Shown here piece by piece: positions 42,668 to 51,735 of a stretch of 64,000 nucleotides of DNA (position 1 is the first letter of the stretch; the number at the start of each line of letters is the position of its first letter). The notes beneath the pieces were generated by a model. That model searched no databases, had not been told where the DNA came from, and saw only the letters and a list, made by a program, of their open reading frames with translations. Location of the stretch: NCBI GenBank assembly GCA_937919945.1, contig CALESY010000036.1, forward strand, positions 1 to 64,000, read 5' to 3'. The position numbers and the translations under genes are program-made. The DNA comes from an uncultured Chitinophagaceae bacterium. GTDB lineage: Bacteria > Bacteroidota > Bacteroidia > Chitinophagales > Chitinophagaceae.

Positions 42668-43108
42668 TTATAAAATATAATCACAGTTTATCTCTACTTC
42701 GTCTATTTCAGCACCGTATTTTTTATAGAAGGCAATGGCATTGCTGTTCCATTTTGAGGTTTGCCAGCGCACTTTGAAGCAACTATTATCTTTGGCTTTT
42801 TGAACGATGGCATCGAGGAGTTTTTTACCAACGCCCAGCTTGCGGAAGGTTTGGGTAACGTAGAGATCGTCTATATACAATGCCTTACCGCTCCATGAAT
42901 AATAGGTAAAGAAATGAGATGCAAAGCCGATTATGCGATTGTCGATTGCTACTGCCACAAGGCACTGAAATAAATCTTTGTCGCATTTCAGTTGTTCAGC
43001 AGTAGTATAAACTTTATCTGCACTGCCGTGAAACGTAGCGAATTCAATTAGCAAGGTGTAAATAGCATCTATGTCTTGTTCTGTAGCTGTCCGAATATGA
43101 ATGTCCAT
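42668..43108 (-). CDS. GNAT-family N-acetyltransferase
   Basis: 146 residues with a complete GNAT fold: IRTATEQDIDAIYTLLIEFA at the N-terminus, IDDLYVTQTFRKLGVGKKLLDAI (motif A, acetyl-CoA binding) and the C-terminal NSNAIAFYKKYGAEI. It is close to diamine/spermidine acetyltransferase-like members (motif RKLGVGKKL). The substrate cannot be named. It lies downstream of the dxs terminator, so it needs its own promoter, which I could not identify. Confidence 0.88.
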   Translation of the reverse strand: MDIHIRTATEQDIDAIYTLLIEFATFHGSADKVYTTAEQLKCDKDLFQCLVAVAIDNRIIGFASHFFTYYSWSGKALYIDDLYVTQTFRKLGVGKKLLDAIVQKAKDNSCFKVRWQTSKWNSNAIAFYKKYGAEIDEVEINCDYIL

Positions 43109-43123
43109 TTTAGTAGAATTAGA

Positions 43124-43147
43124 AAAGCCACTCGTTAAAGTGGCTTT
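43124..43147 (-). terminator. Rho-independent terminator after dxs
   Basis: Stem AAAGCCACT / AGTGGCTTT with a 6-nt loop, followed on the minus strand by TCTAATTC. It separates dxs from the GNAT gene. Confidence 0.8.
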
Positions 43148-43173
43148 AGTTTATCTCGTAATATTATTTGTAT

Positions 43174-45090
43174 TTATACCAAAGCCACATTATTCACCAT
43201 CTCCTTCACTGCATCTGTAATGCCTTTGGCATCGTAGCCACATTCGCGGTGTAGTTCTTCGGGTTTTCCGTGTTCTACCAGGCGGTCGGGTATGCCCAGC
43301 ATTTTTACTTCGGGTGTGTAGTTGTGTTCTGCCATAAACTCCAATACTGCACTGCCAAAGCCACCTATTATGGTGCCATCTTCTACGGTTATTATTTTGC
43401 TGTATTTGCCGGCTATGTGGTGTAGTAATTTCTCATCAAGCGGCTTAGCAAAGCGCATATCGTAGTGTGCAGGGTTCAGCCCTTCTGTTTGCAAATCGCT
43501 ACATGCTTTTACAGCAAAGTTGCCCGGGTGGCCTATGGTCAGTATCGCTACGTCTTCACCCTCTTTTATTACTCGCCCTGTGCCTATTTCTATTTTCTCC
43601 ATTGGTGTACGCCATTCGGGCATTACACCCTGCCCACGTGGGTAGCGGATTACGAAAGGCATTTGGTTTTCTTCGAGTTGTGCGGTGTACATCAGGTTGC
43701 GCAGCTCTGCCTCATTCATCGGCGCGCTTACTACCATGTGCGGTATGCAACGCATATATGGTATGTCGTAGCAGCCGTGGTGCGTAGGCCCATCGTCGCC
43801 CACCAAGCCAGCACGGTCCAAACAGAAGATAACGGGTAGCTTTTGTATAGCCACATCGTGTATCACCATATCGTACGCGCGCTGCATAAAGGAACTGTAG
43901 ATATTACAGAACACTTTCATGCCCCTTGTAGCAAGCCCGGCACTCAGCGTTACGGCGTGTTGCTCGGCAATGCCTACGTCTATGGCACGGTCGGGCATAG
44001 CTTCCATCATGTATTTGAGCGAGCAGCCAGACGGCATAGCAGGTGTTATACCCATTATAGCGGGGTTTTGCTCTGCCAGTTCTATAATAGTATGGCCGAA
44101 CACATCCTGATATTTAGGTGGTTCTACAACCGTAGATATTTTCTTATTGATTTTGCCAGTTACTTTATCAAATGTACCCGGGGCATGCCACAGCGTTTGA
44201 TCTTGCTCGGCAAGGTCGTAACCTTTGCCCTTCACGGTTTTGATATGCAGCAACTTAGGGCCCGGAATGTCTTTCAGATGATCGAGCGTTTCAACGAGTT
44301 TCAATACATTATGCCCGTCAACAGGGCCGAAGTAACGAAGGTTCAGTGCCTCGAACAGATTGCTCGATTTGGAGACCATGCCCTTAAGGCTGGCTTCTAT
44401 TTTAGAACCAAGCTTCTGGAAGTCGGCAGCGGGCAGTTTGCCCAACAGCTTCCACACATCATCGCGAAACTTATTGTAGGTATGGGATGTAGTAATATCG
44501 GTCAGGTATTCTTTCAATGCCCCAACATTGGGGTCAATAGACATATTATTGTCGTTCAGAATTATCAGCACATTGCTGTTGCTAACACCCGCATGGTTCA
44601 TTGCCTCGAAGGGCAAACCTGCCGTCATAGCACCATCGCCTATTATGGCTACGTGCTGGCGATGTGTTTCACCCTTCAGTTTGGATGCAATGGCCATACC
44701 CAATGCGGCAGATATAGAGGTAGAGGAGTGCCCCACACCAAAAGTGTCATATTCGCTCTCGCTGCGTTTAGGGAAGCCACTCAAACCACCGTATTTGCGG
44801 TTGGTATGAAACACTTTGCGGCGGCCCGTAAGTATTTTATGCCCGTAGGCCTGATGCCCTACGTCCCATACGAGCTGGTCGTCGGGGGTATTCATGACAT
44901 AATGCAACGCGACGGTTAGTTCCACCACGCCGAGGCTGGCGCCAAAGTGGCCGCCATGTATGCTAACACAATCTATAATGAATTGCCTCAGTTCGTTACA
45001 TACCTGCTGCAAATCCGTTTTGTTCAGTTTCCTCAAATCTGCAGGGTATTCAATCCTGCCGAGCAATGGGCCTGCTGCTATTTCTTCCAT
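43174..45090 (-). CDS. dxs: 1-deoxy-D-xylulose-5-phosphate synthase
   Basis: 638 residues, normal length. A thiamine-diphosphate enzyme that condenses pyruvate and glyceraldehyde-3-phosphate to start the MEP isoprenoid pathway. Motifs: HGGHFGASLGVVELT, the TPP-binding GDGAMTAGLPFEAMN then NDNNMSI, VKGKGY, DVGIAEQHAVTLSAG and the C-terminal VEDGTIIGGFGSAV. ispE of the same pathway is at 28202-29014. No ribosome-binding site or clear promoter is seen directly upstream. Confidence 0.97.
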   Translation of the reverse strand: MEEIAAGPLLGRIEYPADLRKLNKTDLQQVCNELRQFIIDCVSIHGGHFGASLGVVELTVALHYVMNTPDDQLVWDVGHQAYGHKILTGRRKVFHTNRKYGGLSGFPKRSESEYDTFGVGHSSTSISAALGMAIASKLKGETHRQHVAIIGDGAMTAGLPFEAMNHAGVSNSNVLIILNDNNMSIDPNVGALKEYLTDITTSHTYNKFRDDVWKLLGKLPAADFQKLGSKIEASLKGMVSKSSNLFEALNLRYFGPVDGHNVLKLVETLDHLKDIPGPKLLHIKTVKGKGYDLAEQDQTLWHAPGTFDKVTGKINKKISTVVEPPKYQDVFGHTIIELAEQNPAIMGITPAMPSGCSLKYMMEAMPDRAIDVGIAEQHAVTLSAGLATRGMKVFCNIYSSFMQRAYDMVIHDVAIQKLPVIFCLDRAGLVGDDGPTHHGCYDIPYMRCIPHMVVSAPMNEAELRNLMYTAQLEENQMPFVIRYPRGQGVMPEWRTPMEKIEIGTGRVIKEGEDVAILTIGHPGNFAVKACSDLQTEGLNPAHYDMRFAKPLDEKLLHHIAGKYSKIITVEDGTIIGGFGSAVLEFMAEHNYTPEVKMLGIPDRLVEHGKPEELHRECGYDAKGITDAVKEMVNNVALV

Positions 45091-45246
45091 CTACCGAAAA
45101 CGTGTGGGATTAATCGTTCAAAAATAGGTAAAAATCCGCTATGCGATACTGTTTATAACGTTAAAAGCAAAGTAATGTTTAATGTTTTGTGATATGTTTT
45201 AAAAGTATTGTAACAGACAGAAGCAATTATTGCGCCAAAGCTGTGT

Positions 45247-45254
45247 TACCTTTG
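45247..45254 (+). promoter_or_regulatory. -7 promoter element before the CPBP-cdsA genes
   Basis: TACCTTTG, a full match to TAnnTTTG, 16 nt before the start at 45271. The best TTG (45230-45232) is only 14 nt upstream, so the -33 element is uncertain. Confidence 0.55.
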
Positions 45255-45270
45255 CCCTAATTTTTTATTA

Positions 45271-46206
45271 ATGTTCAAGCGTTATTGGCGGGAATATCCG
45301 TGGTTTTTACAAGTTACGCTCTTCGGGCTGATGGCGTTTACGATGGTATCGTTTGCAGGATTCGTACTTTATACGCTGATGCCGATAGCAACAGGATACG
45401 GCATTGATAAGATATTGGGGATAGATGAAAACAGCAGCGCTAAGCTGAAGTCAGCTTTTTTGTGGACACAGGCTTTATCGTCTGTGTTTACCTTTCTGAT
45501 ACCCCCTGTTTTATTTGCCTACCTCACTACGCCTAGGGTAAAAGAATATTTAGGCTTAAAAGTACCTGCACAGCCATTGCATTTATTATTAGGTGTGTTG
45601 GTGATGTTGGGTAGTATGCCTGTATTTATTGAAATAGCTGCTTCGCTGAAAGATATAGTACCCGGCACTGGCGAGGAAAAAGTAGAAAAAGTAACCAAGG
45701 CATTATTGGATATTAAAACATCGGGGCAACTGGTACAGGTATTGCTGGTGATGGCATTGATACCCGCCATAGGGGAAGAATTGTTTTTCAGAGGTGTGCT
45801 GTTGCGGTTTGCCCATCAGCGGATGGGAAGGATAGTGTTGCCTATCATTATTACTTCTGTATTGTTTAGCATCGTGCATAACAGTATATATAATTTTCTT
45901 TCTATAGCAATGGCGGGCAGTTTACTGTGCCTGATATATTATTGGAGTGGCTCGTTGTTGACTAGCATCGTTACGCATTTTGTATATAACGGTGCACAGA
46001 TATATCTGTCATACGCTTCGCGCAACAGTGAAGCTATGCAACAGATAGCAGATGCAAAACACTTACCCGTAAGTTATGTAATTGGTGGATTGGTGGTATT
46101 TACTGTATCACTCTACGCATTATGGAAAACAAGAAAACCTTTATCGCCGTACTGGTCAGCTAATTTCTCGAAAGAAGAATTGGCACAACAACAAACGGAC
46201 GTATAG
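45271..46206 (+). CDS. CPBP family intramembrane glutamic endopeptidase
   Basis: 311 residues with about eight membrane helices. The three CPBP (Abi/Rce1-like) motifs are all present: EELFFR (Glu169, Glu170, Arg174), the conserved His203 in FSIVHN and His236/Asn240 in THFVYN. These residues make the active site of the Rce1-type glutamic protease. Substrate unknown. It is followed 2 nt later by cdsA, and psd lies beyond its own promoter, so it belongs to an envelope-lipid neighbourhood. Confidence 0.92.
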   Translation: MFKRYWREYPWFLQVTLFGLMAFTMVSFAGFVLYTLMPIATGYGIDKILGIDENSSAKLKSAFLWTQALSSVFTFLIPPVLFAYLTTPRVKEYLGLKVPAQPLHLLLGVLVMLGSMPVFIEIAASLKDIVPGTGEEKVEKVTKALLDIKTSGQLVQVLLVMALIPAIGEELFFRGVLLRFAHQRMGRIVLPIIITSVLFSIVHNSIYNFLSIAMAGSLLCLIYYWSGSLLTSIVTHFVYNGAQIYLSYASRNSEAMQQIADAKHLPVSYVIGGLVVFTVSLYALWKTRKPLSPYWSANFSKEELAQQQTDV

Positions 46207-46208
46207 CT

Positions 46209-47027
46209 ATGGCAATGAACTGGCCTACATTTTTTACCCGCCTTGGCAGTGCAGTTGTTTTCTGTGCTGTAATGATAGTGGGCTTGTTGTGGAATGAATG
46301 GTCGTTTTTGGCATTGGTTAGCCTGATACAAATACTCTGTATCCACGAGTATTTCAGGCTGATGAAGAAGATTTATCCAAACTATTACTCTCCTATCTGG
46401 CTGTATGTAGCTATGCAGATAGGTTGTATTGGTTATCTGCTCTATTATTCTCCTTTGTTTCAGGACTATGAGAGCATCATATTATCAGCTATAATTTTGC
46501 CACAATTTGTATTGATGGCTGCTGCATTATCTATACATAAATCGCGCTATGCGGCGGGGTATGCTTTTCTGAGTTTTTTCTATCTGTCGCTGCCTATGAT
46601 ATTGTTGCTACGATTGTATATGCTCAACGACCTGTTTCCCCTTATGCTCATTCTGATGATATGGTGTAACGATACGTTGGCGTATTTAGTTGGTTCTTTT
46701 ATAGGTAAGACACCCCTCACCAAAATATCGCCTAAGAAAACATGGGAAGGCACCGTTGGAGGTGTCATACTGACTTTAGTAAGCGTAGCGGTATGGGCTT
46801 ATTTCAAAGAAACGGATTACAACATTATACAGTGGGTTGGGTTGGCATTAGTGGTAGCCATAGCGGGTACTTTCGGCGATTTGCTGGAATCTAAACTGAA
46901 ACGCATGGCAGATGTAAAAGACAGTGGTGCCATAATGCCCGGACATGGCGGCGCGCTGGACAGGTTCGACTCGCTGCTCATAGCCACGCCATTTGCATTT
47001 ATATATGTGTGCATCTTTATGTTGTAG
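46209..47027 (+). CDS. cdsA: Phosphatidate cytidylyltransferase
   Basis: 272 residues. Makes CDP-diacylglycerol from phosphatidate and CTP, the precursor of all phospholipids. Eight hydrophobic helices; the KISPKKTWEGTVGG segment and the CDS signature GDLLESKLKRMADVKDSG through GGALDRFDSLL (about 222-258) are diagnostic. It begins two nucleotides after the CPBP protease gene. Confidence 0.95.
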   Translation: MAMNWPTFFTRLGSAVVFCAVMIVGLLWNEWSFLALVSLIQILCIHEYFRLMKKIYPNYYSPIWLYVAMQIGCIGYLLYYSPLFQDYESIILSAIILPQFVLMAAALSIHKSRYAAGYAFLSFFYLSLPMILLLRLYMLNDLFPLMLILMIWCNDTLAYLVGSFIGKTPLTKISPKKTWEGTVGGVILTLVSVAVWAYFKETDYNIIQWVGLALVVAIAGTFGDLLESKLKRMADVKDSGAIMPGHGGALDRFDSLLIATPFAFIYVCIFML

Positions 47028-47078
47028 CTTAGTACGATAAAATCATAGTAATCATTTCAATCAAACCCATCATAGAGC

Positions 47079-47086
47079 TATCTTTG
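47079..47086 (+). promoter_or_regulatory. -7 element immediately before psd
   Basis: TATCTTTG ends 4 nt before the psd ATG. If used, the mRNA would be leaderless. Confidence 0.6.
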
Positions 47087-47090
47087 CATT

Positions 47091-47750
47091 ATGACAATTC
47101 ATCGCGAAGGATATAAATACATATTGATAGCATCACTGATATGGTCTGTTATCGGGTACGTTACCTATAAGTTTTTGTTGATAGATTTGCCAATACTTTT
47201 TTGGCCTATCAATATTGCCTGTTTTCTGTTATGGTTTTGGGTAATATGGTTCTTCCGCTTGCCCGAGCGCGATTTTACCTACAATGACAATCTGTACATA
47301 GCCCCTGCCGATGGTAAAGTAGTGGTGATAGAAGAAACGGTAGAAACTGAATATTTTAGCGATAAAAGGTTGCAGGTATCCATCTTCATGTCGCCGCTGA
47401 ATGTGCACGTGAACCGCAACCCCATAGGTGGAATTGTTAAATATGTAAAATATCACCCAGGCAAATATTTAGTGGCCTGGCATCCCAAATCATCCACCGA
47501 AAACGAGCGTACTACGGTAGTGCTTGCCAACAAACGTACTGAAATACTGATGCGCCAGATAGCAGGTGCGCTTGCGCGCAGGATATGTTATTATATAAAA
47601 GCAGACCAGCCAGTGAAGCAAAATGACGAGTTCGGGTTTATCCGCTTCGGCTCGCGAGTAGATATTTACTTCCCTGTAGGCACGAAAATAGATGTTAAAA
47701 TTGGTGATAATGTGAAGGGCGGGATAACGGTTTTGGGTGGTATTGCATAA
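47091..47750 (+). CDS. psd: Phosphatidylserine decarboxylase family protein
   Basis: 219 residues, the short archaeal/Bacteroidota type. It converts phosphatidylserine to phosphatidylethanolamine. Two membrane helices (about 10-50), then APADGKVVVIEE, the metal- or substrate-binding HVNRNPIGG and the self-cleavage site FGSR: cleavage between Gly187 and Ser188 creates the pyruvoyl group. FGSR replaces the LGST of E. coli Psd. It follows cdsA in the same orientation with its own promoter element. Confidence 0.94.
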   Translation: MTIHREGYKYILIASLIWSVIGYVTYKFLLIDLPILFWPINIACFLLWFWVIWFFRLPERDFTYNDNLYIAPADGKVVVIEETVETEYFSDKRLQVSIFMSPLNVHVNRNPIGGIVKYVKYHPGKYLVAWHPKSSTENERTTVVLANKRTEILMRQIAGALARRICYYIKADQPVKQNDEFGFIRFGSRVDIYFPVGTKIDVKIGDNVKGGITVLGGIA

Positions 47751-47794
47751 TTTCGTAACTTCATTTATTACTTAAAGCAGAAAAAAAAACTGAT

Positions 47795-47995
47795 ATGAAA
47801 AAACTCACATTATTACTCGGTGCCCTCGTGATAGCAGGAGCAGTATATGCTTGCGATGGTAAAGGCAAGGGCGATAAAGCTTGCTGCAAGAAGAGCGAAA
47901 AGAAAGAATGCTGCAAGAAAGGTGAAGGCAAGTCTTGCGAGAAAGGCGAAACAGCTAAGAAAGACGAAAAAACAACTACAGAAAAGAAATCATAA
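47795..47995 (+). CDS. Small exported Cys/Lys-rich protein
   Basis: 66 residues. A signal peptide (about 1-19, ending VYA) is followed by a short mature chain that is almost entirely Lys, Glu, Gly and Cys. It contains two CCKK motifs (ACCKK and ECCKK) and two further Cys. Such a peptide could bind metal or be a redox buffer, but I know no family name. A good terminator follows at 48019, and the gene lies just after psd. Confidence 0.75.
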   Translation: MKKLTLLLGALVIAGAVYACDGKGKGDKACCKKSEKKECCKKGEGKSCEKGETAKKDEKTTTEKKS

Positions 47996-48018
47996 TCATA
48001 ACCTGATTGTAAGTAAAT

Positions 48019-48045
48019 ATGCTCCCAATACGGGGGCATTTTTAT
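48019..48045 (+). terminator. Rho-independent terminator
   Basis: ATGCTCCC pairs with GGGGGCAT (one T-G pair) and is followed by TTTTTATTTT. Confidence 0.85.
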
Positions 48046-48074
48046 TTTCAGCCAATCCGTAAGAACTTTAGGGC

Positions 48075-49481
48075 ATGGCGTTCAAGAAAATAACATCGGT
48101 AGATATTGCATATTTCCAGTCAGTTGATGGCATAAAAGCTGTGCAGACAGATGCGGAAGCATTAGAAAACTGTTCCAGCGACGAAACCGAAGACCTGCAT
48201 TACCTGCCCGAAGTGGTGATACAACCCTTGACAGTAGCCGCTATCAGTGCTGTAATGGCTTATTGTAATGAACAGAACATACCCGTTACCCCGCGTGGTG
48301 CCGGCACTGGTTTGAGTGGTGGTGCGTTACCCGTTTATGGGGGCGTGGTATTGGATATGAAAGGGTTTAATAAACTTATACATCTTGACACACGCAACCT
48401 GCAGGTAACAGTAGAGCCTGGTATGATAACACAGGAACTGCAAGACTTGGTAAAAGCAGCAGGCTTATTTTACCCGCCCGACCCTGCCAGCAAAGGCTCT
48501 TGTTTTATAGGTGGCAATGTGGCTGAAAACTCCGGCGGCCCGCGTGCAGTTAAGTATGGCGTGGTAAAAGACTATGTACTGAATCTTGAAATAGTATTGC
48601 CCGATGGCGAAGTGATGTGGACGGGGGCTAATGTACTGAAAAACGCAACGGGCTACAACCTTACACAATTGATAGTAGGTAGTGAGGGAACGCTGGGCAT
48701 CATCACCAAAATAGTGCTACGCCTGATACCTGCCGTGCAGCATGATGTGCTGATGCTCGTACCATTCAGAAAGGCGGTAGCAGCTTGCGAGGCGGTAAAT
48801 GCCATTTTTATGGCAGGCTATACACCATCTGCTATGGAGTTTATGGAGCGGGATGCGCTGGAATGGTCTATGCGCTATACACAGGCTACAGGCATATCGC
48901 TACCAGACGATATTGAAGCCCACTTACTGATAGAGGTAGATGGTAATAACATGGATGTGTTGTATAAGGAAATGGAAGCGATAGCGGCTATTGTGCAGCG
49001 TTTTGATATTGATGATATACTATTTGCAGATACACATGAGCAGAAACAAATGCTATGGACATTGCGTAGAAAAGTAGGTGAAGCGGTAAAAAGTAATTCG
49101 ATATATAAAGAAGAAGATACCGTAGTGCCAAGGGCAGAATTGCCTCAACTTTTGAGTATCATCAAACAGTTGGGCAGAGAATATGGTTTTCAGTCGGTAT
49201 GCTACGGGCATGCAGGCGATGGCAACCTGCATGTAAACATTGTAAAAGGCAGCATGAGCGATGAAGACTGGAACAACAAACTGACCGACGGCATCCGTAA
49301 ATTGTTTGCAGAAGTAGTGCGATTGGGCGGTACCATATCGGGCGAGCATGGCATAGGGCTTGTACAGAAAAGCTATATGGATATTGCATTTAACAACCGC
49401 CAGTTACAAATCATGCGTTCCATCAAGCAATTGTTCGACCTGAAAGGGATATTAAACCCCGGCAAGATATTTGCCGACTGA
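48075..49481 (+). CDS. FAD-binding oxidase (GlcD / D-lactate dehydrogenase type)
   Basis: 468 residues. A 2-hydroxyacid dehydrogenase of the GlcD family. The FAD PCMH domain covers about 40-225, with TPRGAGTGLSGGALP and DPASKGSCFIGGNVAENSGGPRAVKYG; the C-terminal FAD-oxidase domain covers about 240-465 with YGHAGDGNLHVNI and ISGEHGIGLVQK. It converts D-lactate or glycolate; which one cannot be told. No companion subunit genes (glcE, glcF) are adjacent. A degenerate -7-like element lies 4 nt before the ATG. Confidence 0.92.
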   Translation: MAFKKITSVDIAYFQSVDGIKAVQTDAEALENCSSDETEDLHYLPEVVIQPLTVAAISAVMAYCNEQNIPVTPRGAGTGLSGGALPVYGGVVLDMKGFNKLIHLDTRNLQVTVEPGMITQELQDLVKAAGLFYPPDPASKGSCFIGGNVAENSGGPRAVKYGVVKDYVLNLEIVLPDGEVMWTGANVLKNATGYNLTQLIVGSEGTLGIITKIVLRLIPAVQHDVLMLVPFRKAVAACEAVNAIFMAGYTPSAMEFMERDALEWSMRYTQATGISLPDDIEAHLLIEVDGNNMDVLYKEMEAIAAIVQRFDIDDILFADTHEQKQMLWTLRRKVGEAVKSNSIYKEEDTVVPRAELPQLLSIIKQLGREYGFQSVCYGHAGDGNLHVNIVKGSMSDEDWNNKLTDGIRKLFAEVVRLGGTISGEHGIGLVQKSYMDIAFNNRQLQIMRSIKQLFDLKGILNPGKIFAD

Positions 49482-49566
49482 CAGAAATTTTACAATAGCA
49501 TAACCCGCAATAAATGGCACTTTCAATGCGTTTTTACCCTAACTTCGTAAGACTCATTTCAGGAAT

Positions 49567-50214
49567 ATGAAACAGATAGTAATTGCTTTAATGTTGTGTT
49601 TGGGTGTTGGTACAGCGTATGCGCAAGATGATGTGCCTGTATATAGCAGCACTGGCAAACCTGTGAGAGATGGTAAAGTAGCAGGGCGCAAGCAGAAAGG
49701 TTTTGATGCCAGCAGGCTGATATTCGGTGGTGGTTTCGGTTTCGGCTTTGGTAATGTAACGAACATAAATATAGCTCCTGCAGTGGGCTATCGCATATCA
49801 GACAGGTTTTCGGCAGGTATAGGCATGGGTTATCAGTACGTGCGTGTTAAAAACTACTACCCTGTATTTGATGCAAGCTACAATACAGTTTACAGGCCAT
49901 TTACAGCTAATGTATATTCTCCCAGCTTGTGGACACGTTATATACTGTGGAACAATGTGTTTGCTCATATTGAGTATGAGCATAATTTCATGTCGTTCAA
50001 AGAATACTACAACAACTATACAGTAAGTAATGACATACTGACGCGTAATGTAAACTACAGCGCACCTTCTATATTGGTAGGTGGTGGCATACGCCAACCT
50101 ATTTCAGACAGGGTGTCTATCATCTTTCAAGGATTATACGATATACTGCAAGACAAGAATAGTCCTTACAGGGGTACTATAGCATTCCGCTTCGGCATAC
50201 TGGCCGGGTTTTAG
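49567..50214 (+). CDS. Exported outer-membrane-barrel-like protein
   Basis: 215 residues. A signal peptide (1-19, ending AYAQ) is followed by a Lys/Arg-rich linker and alternating beta-strands with aromatic ends (LIFGGGFGFGFGNVTNI, FRFGILAGF at the C-terminus). It looks like a small barrel similar to those annotated as hypothetical in Chitinophagaceae; no family name assigned. It is not obviously related to the paralogous pair at 20956 and 61445. Confidence 0.78.
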   Translation: MKQIVIALMLCLGVGTAYAQDDVPVYSSTGKPVRDGKVAGRKQKGFDASRLIFGGGFGFGFGNVTNINIAPAVGYRISDRFSAGIGMGYQYVRVKNYYPVFDASYNTVYRPFTANVYSPSLWTRYILWNNVFAHIEYEHNFMSFKEYYNNYTVSNDILTRNVNYSAPSILVGGGIRQPISDRVSIIFQGLYDILQDKNSPYRGTIAFRFGILAGF

Positions 50215-50264
50215 TTGATATAAAAGCATTCAACTAATCCGTAAAAAGTGGCTATTTTCACGCC

Positions 50265-51734
50265 ATGAGTTCTGCATTGTTGCTATCTATAGTGTTGGGG
50301 TATTTTGCTCTGCTGCTTGGTATCGCTTTTTATACTTCCCGTCATTCAGACAATGAATCTTTCTTCATAGGCAACCGCAACAGCAAGTGGTGGGTGGTGG
50401 CTTTTGGTATGATAGGCACTTCGCTGTCAGGTATGACGTTTATATCTGTACCGGGTACAGTAGGTGCTAAGGGTTTCGATTACTTTCAGGTAGTGATAGG
50501 TTATTGGCTGGGTTATTTTGTAGTAGCGTTTGTGTTGTTGCCTATCTATTACAAAATGCAGCTTACGTCTATCTACACATACCTCGAGCGGCGTTTGGGT
50601 TTCACCTCTTATAAAACAGGCGCGTTGTTTTTCATTATATCGCGCACGCTGGGGGCTACATTGCGCCTTTACCTTGTTATAAAAGTGTTGGAAAAATTTG
50701 TGTTGGAAGACATGGGTATATCGTTTGAGGTAACAGCTATTGTGATACTCGCGCTTATATTGTTGTATACCTACAGAGGTGGAGTGAAAACTATTGTGTG
50801 GACGGATACCCTGCAAACCACTTTTATGATACTGGCATTACTCGTATGTGTGGGCTATATCATGTACTCTCTCAACCTCGACTTTGGCAGCACTTGGCAT
50901 GCCATGCAGGATAAGGGCTATACCAAAATGATTGGCACAGACGTAATGGCTCCTAACTTCTTCCTGAAGCAGATACTGGGGGGGGCGTTCATCACCATTG
51001 CCATGACGGGCCTTGACCAGGAAATGATGCAGAAGAATATCAGTGTGAGCAACCTGAAAGACTCTAAGAAGAACATGATAACGTTCTGCTTCACGCTGTT
51101 GGTTGCCAATTTTATTTTTCTATTGCTAGGCGGACTGTTATATCTGTATGCAGATGCTAACGCCATTGCCGCAACAGGCGATGATATATTCCCTACCATT
51201 GCGGTGCAGAGTGGCTTGCCTTTTTTCATTACAGTTTGTTTCATGATAGGCTTGGTTTCTGCACTCTTTCCAAGCGCAGATGGTGCACTAACAGCGCTTA
51301 CCTCTTCGTTTTGTATAGATATACTGGGTATTAAAAGAAGAACGGATTTAAGTGAAAAACAACAATCTAAAATAAGACTAACAGTACACAACGCATTTGC
51401 CATCATCTTCCTTGCCTGTGTGTTCTTCTTCAGAGAAGTAGATAATGGCTCGCTGATACAGATACTATTGGTAGTGGCGGGTTATACATACGGTCCGTTG
51501 CTGGCATTGTTCTCATTCGGCATACTTACAAAGCGGGGTGTAAACAGTTTAAGCGTACCTGTTATTTGCATACTTGCACCCGTACTTTGCTATATGTTGA
51601 AACAACATGATAAAGAGTGGCTGGGTGGTTATGCCATCGGTACGGAACTATTGATAATTAACGCAGCTTTGACCTTTGCCTTGTTATTTTTGTTTTCAAA
51701 GAAACAAGGTAATATATCACTAAAACAGGCTTGA
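50265..51734 (+). CDS. Sodium:solute symporter family protein
   Basis: 489 residues with 13 or so membrane helices. The SSS (SLC5-type) pattern is clear: YTSRHSDNESFFIGNRNSKWWVVAFGMIGTSLSGMTFISVPG at residues about 23-64 and the conserved TGLDQEMMQKN at 240-250. The substrate is unknown. It is followed 2 nt later by the LOG gene, and the O-methyltransferase start overlaps the LOG stop, forming a three-gene operon. TATTTTCA (50253-50260) lies 4 nt before the ATG, as a degenerate -7 element. Confidence 0.92.
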   Translation: MSSALLLSIVLGYFALLLGIAFYTSRHSDNESFFIGNRNSKWWVVAFGMIGTSLSGMTFISVPGTVGAKGFDYFQVVIGYWLGYFVVAFVLLPIYYKMQLTSIYTYLERRLGFTSYKTGALFFIISRTLGATLRLYLVIKVLEKFVLEDMGISFEVTAIVILALILLYTYRGGVKTIVWTDTLQTTFMILALLVCVGYIMYSLNLDFGSTWHAMQDKGYTKMIGTDVMAPNFFLKQILGGAFITIAMTGLDQEMMQKNISVSNLKDSKKNMITFCFTLLVANFIFLLLGGLLYLYADANAIAATGDDIFPTIAVQSGLPFFITVCFMIGLVSALFPSADGALTALTSSFCIDILGIKRRTDLSEKQQSKIRLTVHNAFAIIFLACVFFFREVDNGSLIQILLVVAGYTYGPLLALFSFGILTKRGVNSLSVPVICILAPVLCYMLKQHDKEWLGGYAIGTELLIINAALTFALLFLFSKKQGNISLKQA

Positions 51735-51735
51735 T

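Noticed and set aside
43843..44919. 358-codon open frame antisense to dxs
   Set aside because: It lies wholly inside dxs on the other strand, and its translation shows no domain or composition of a real protein. The dxs reading is certain.
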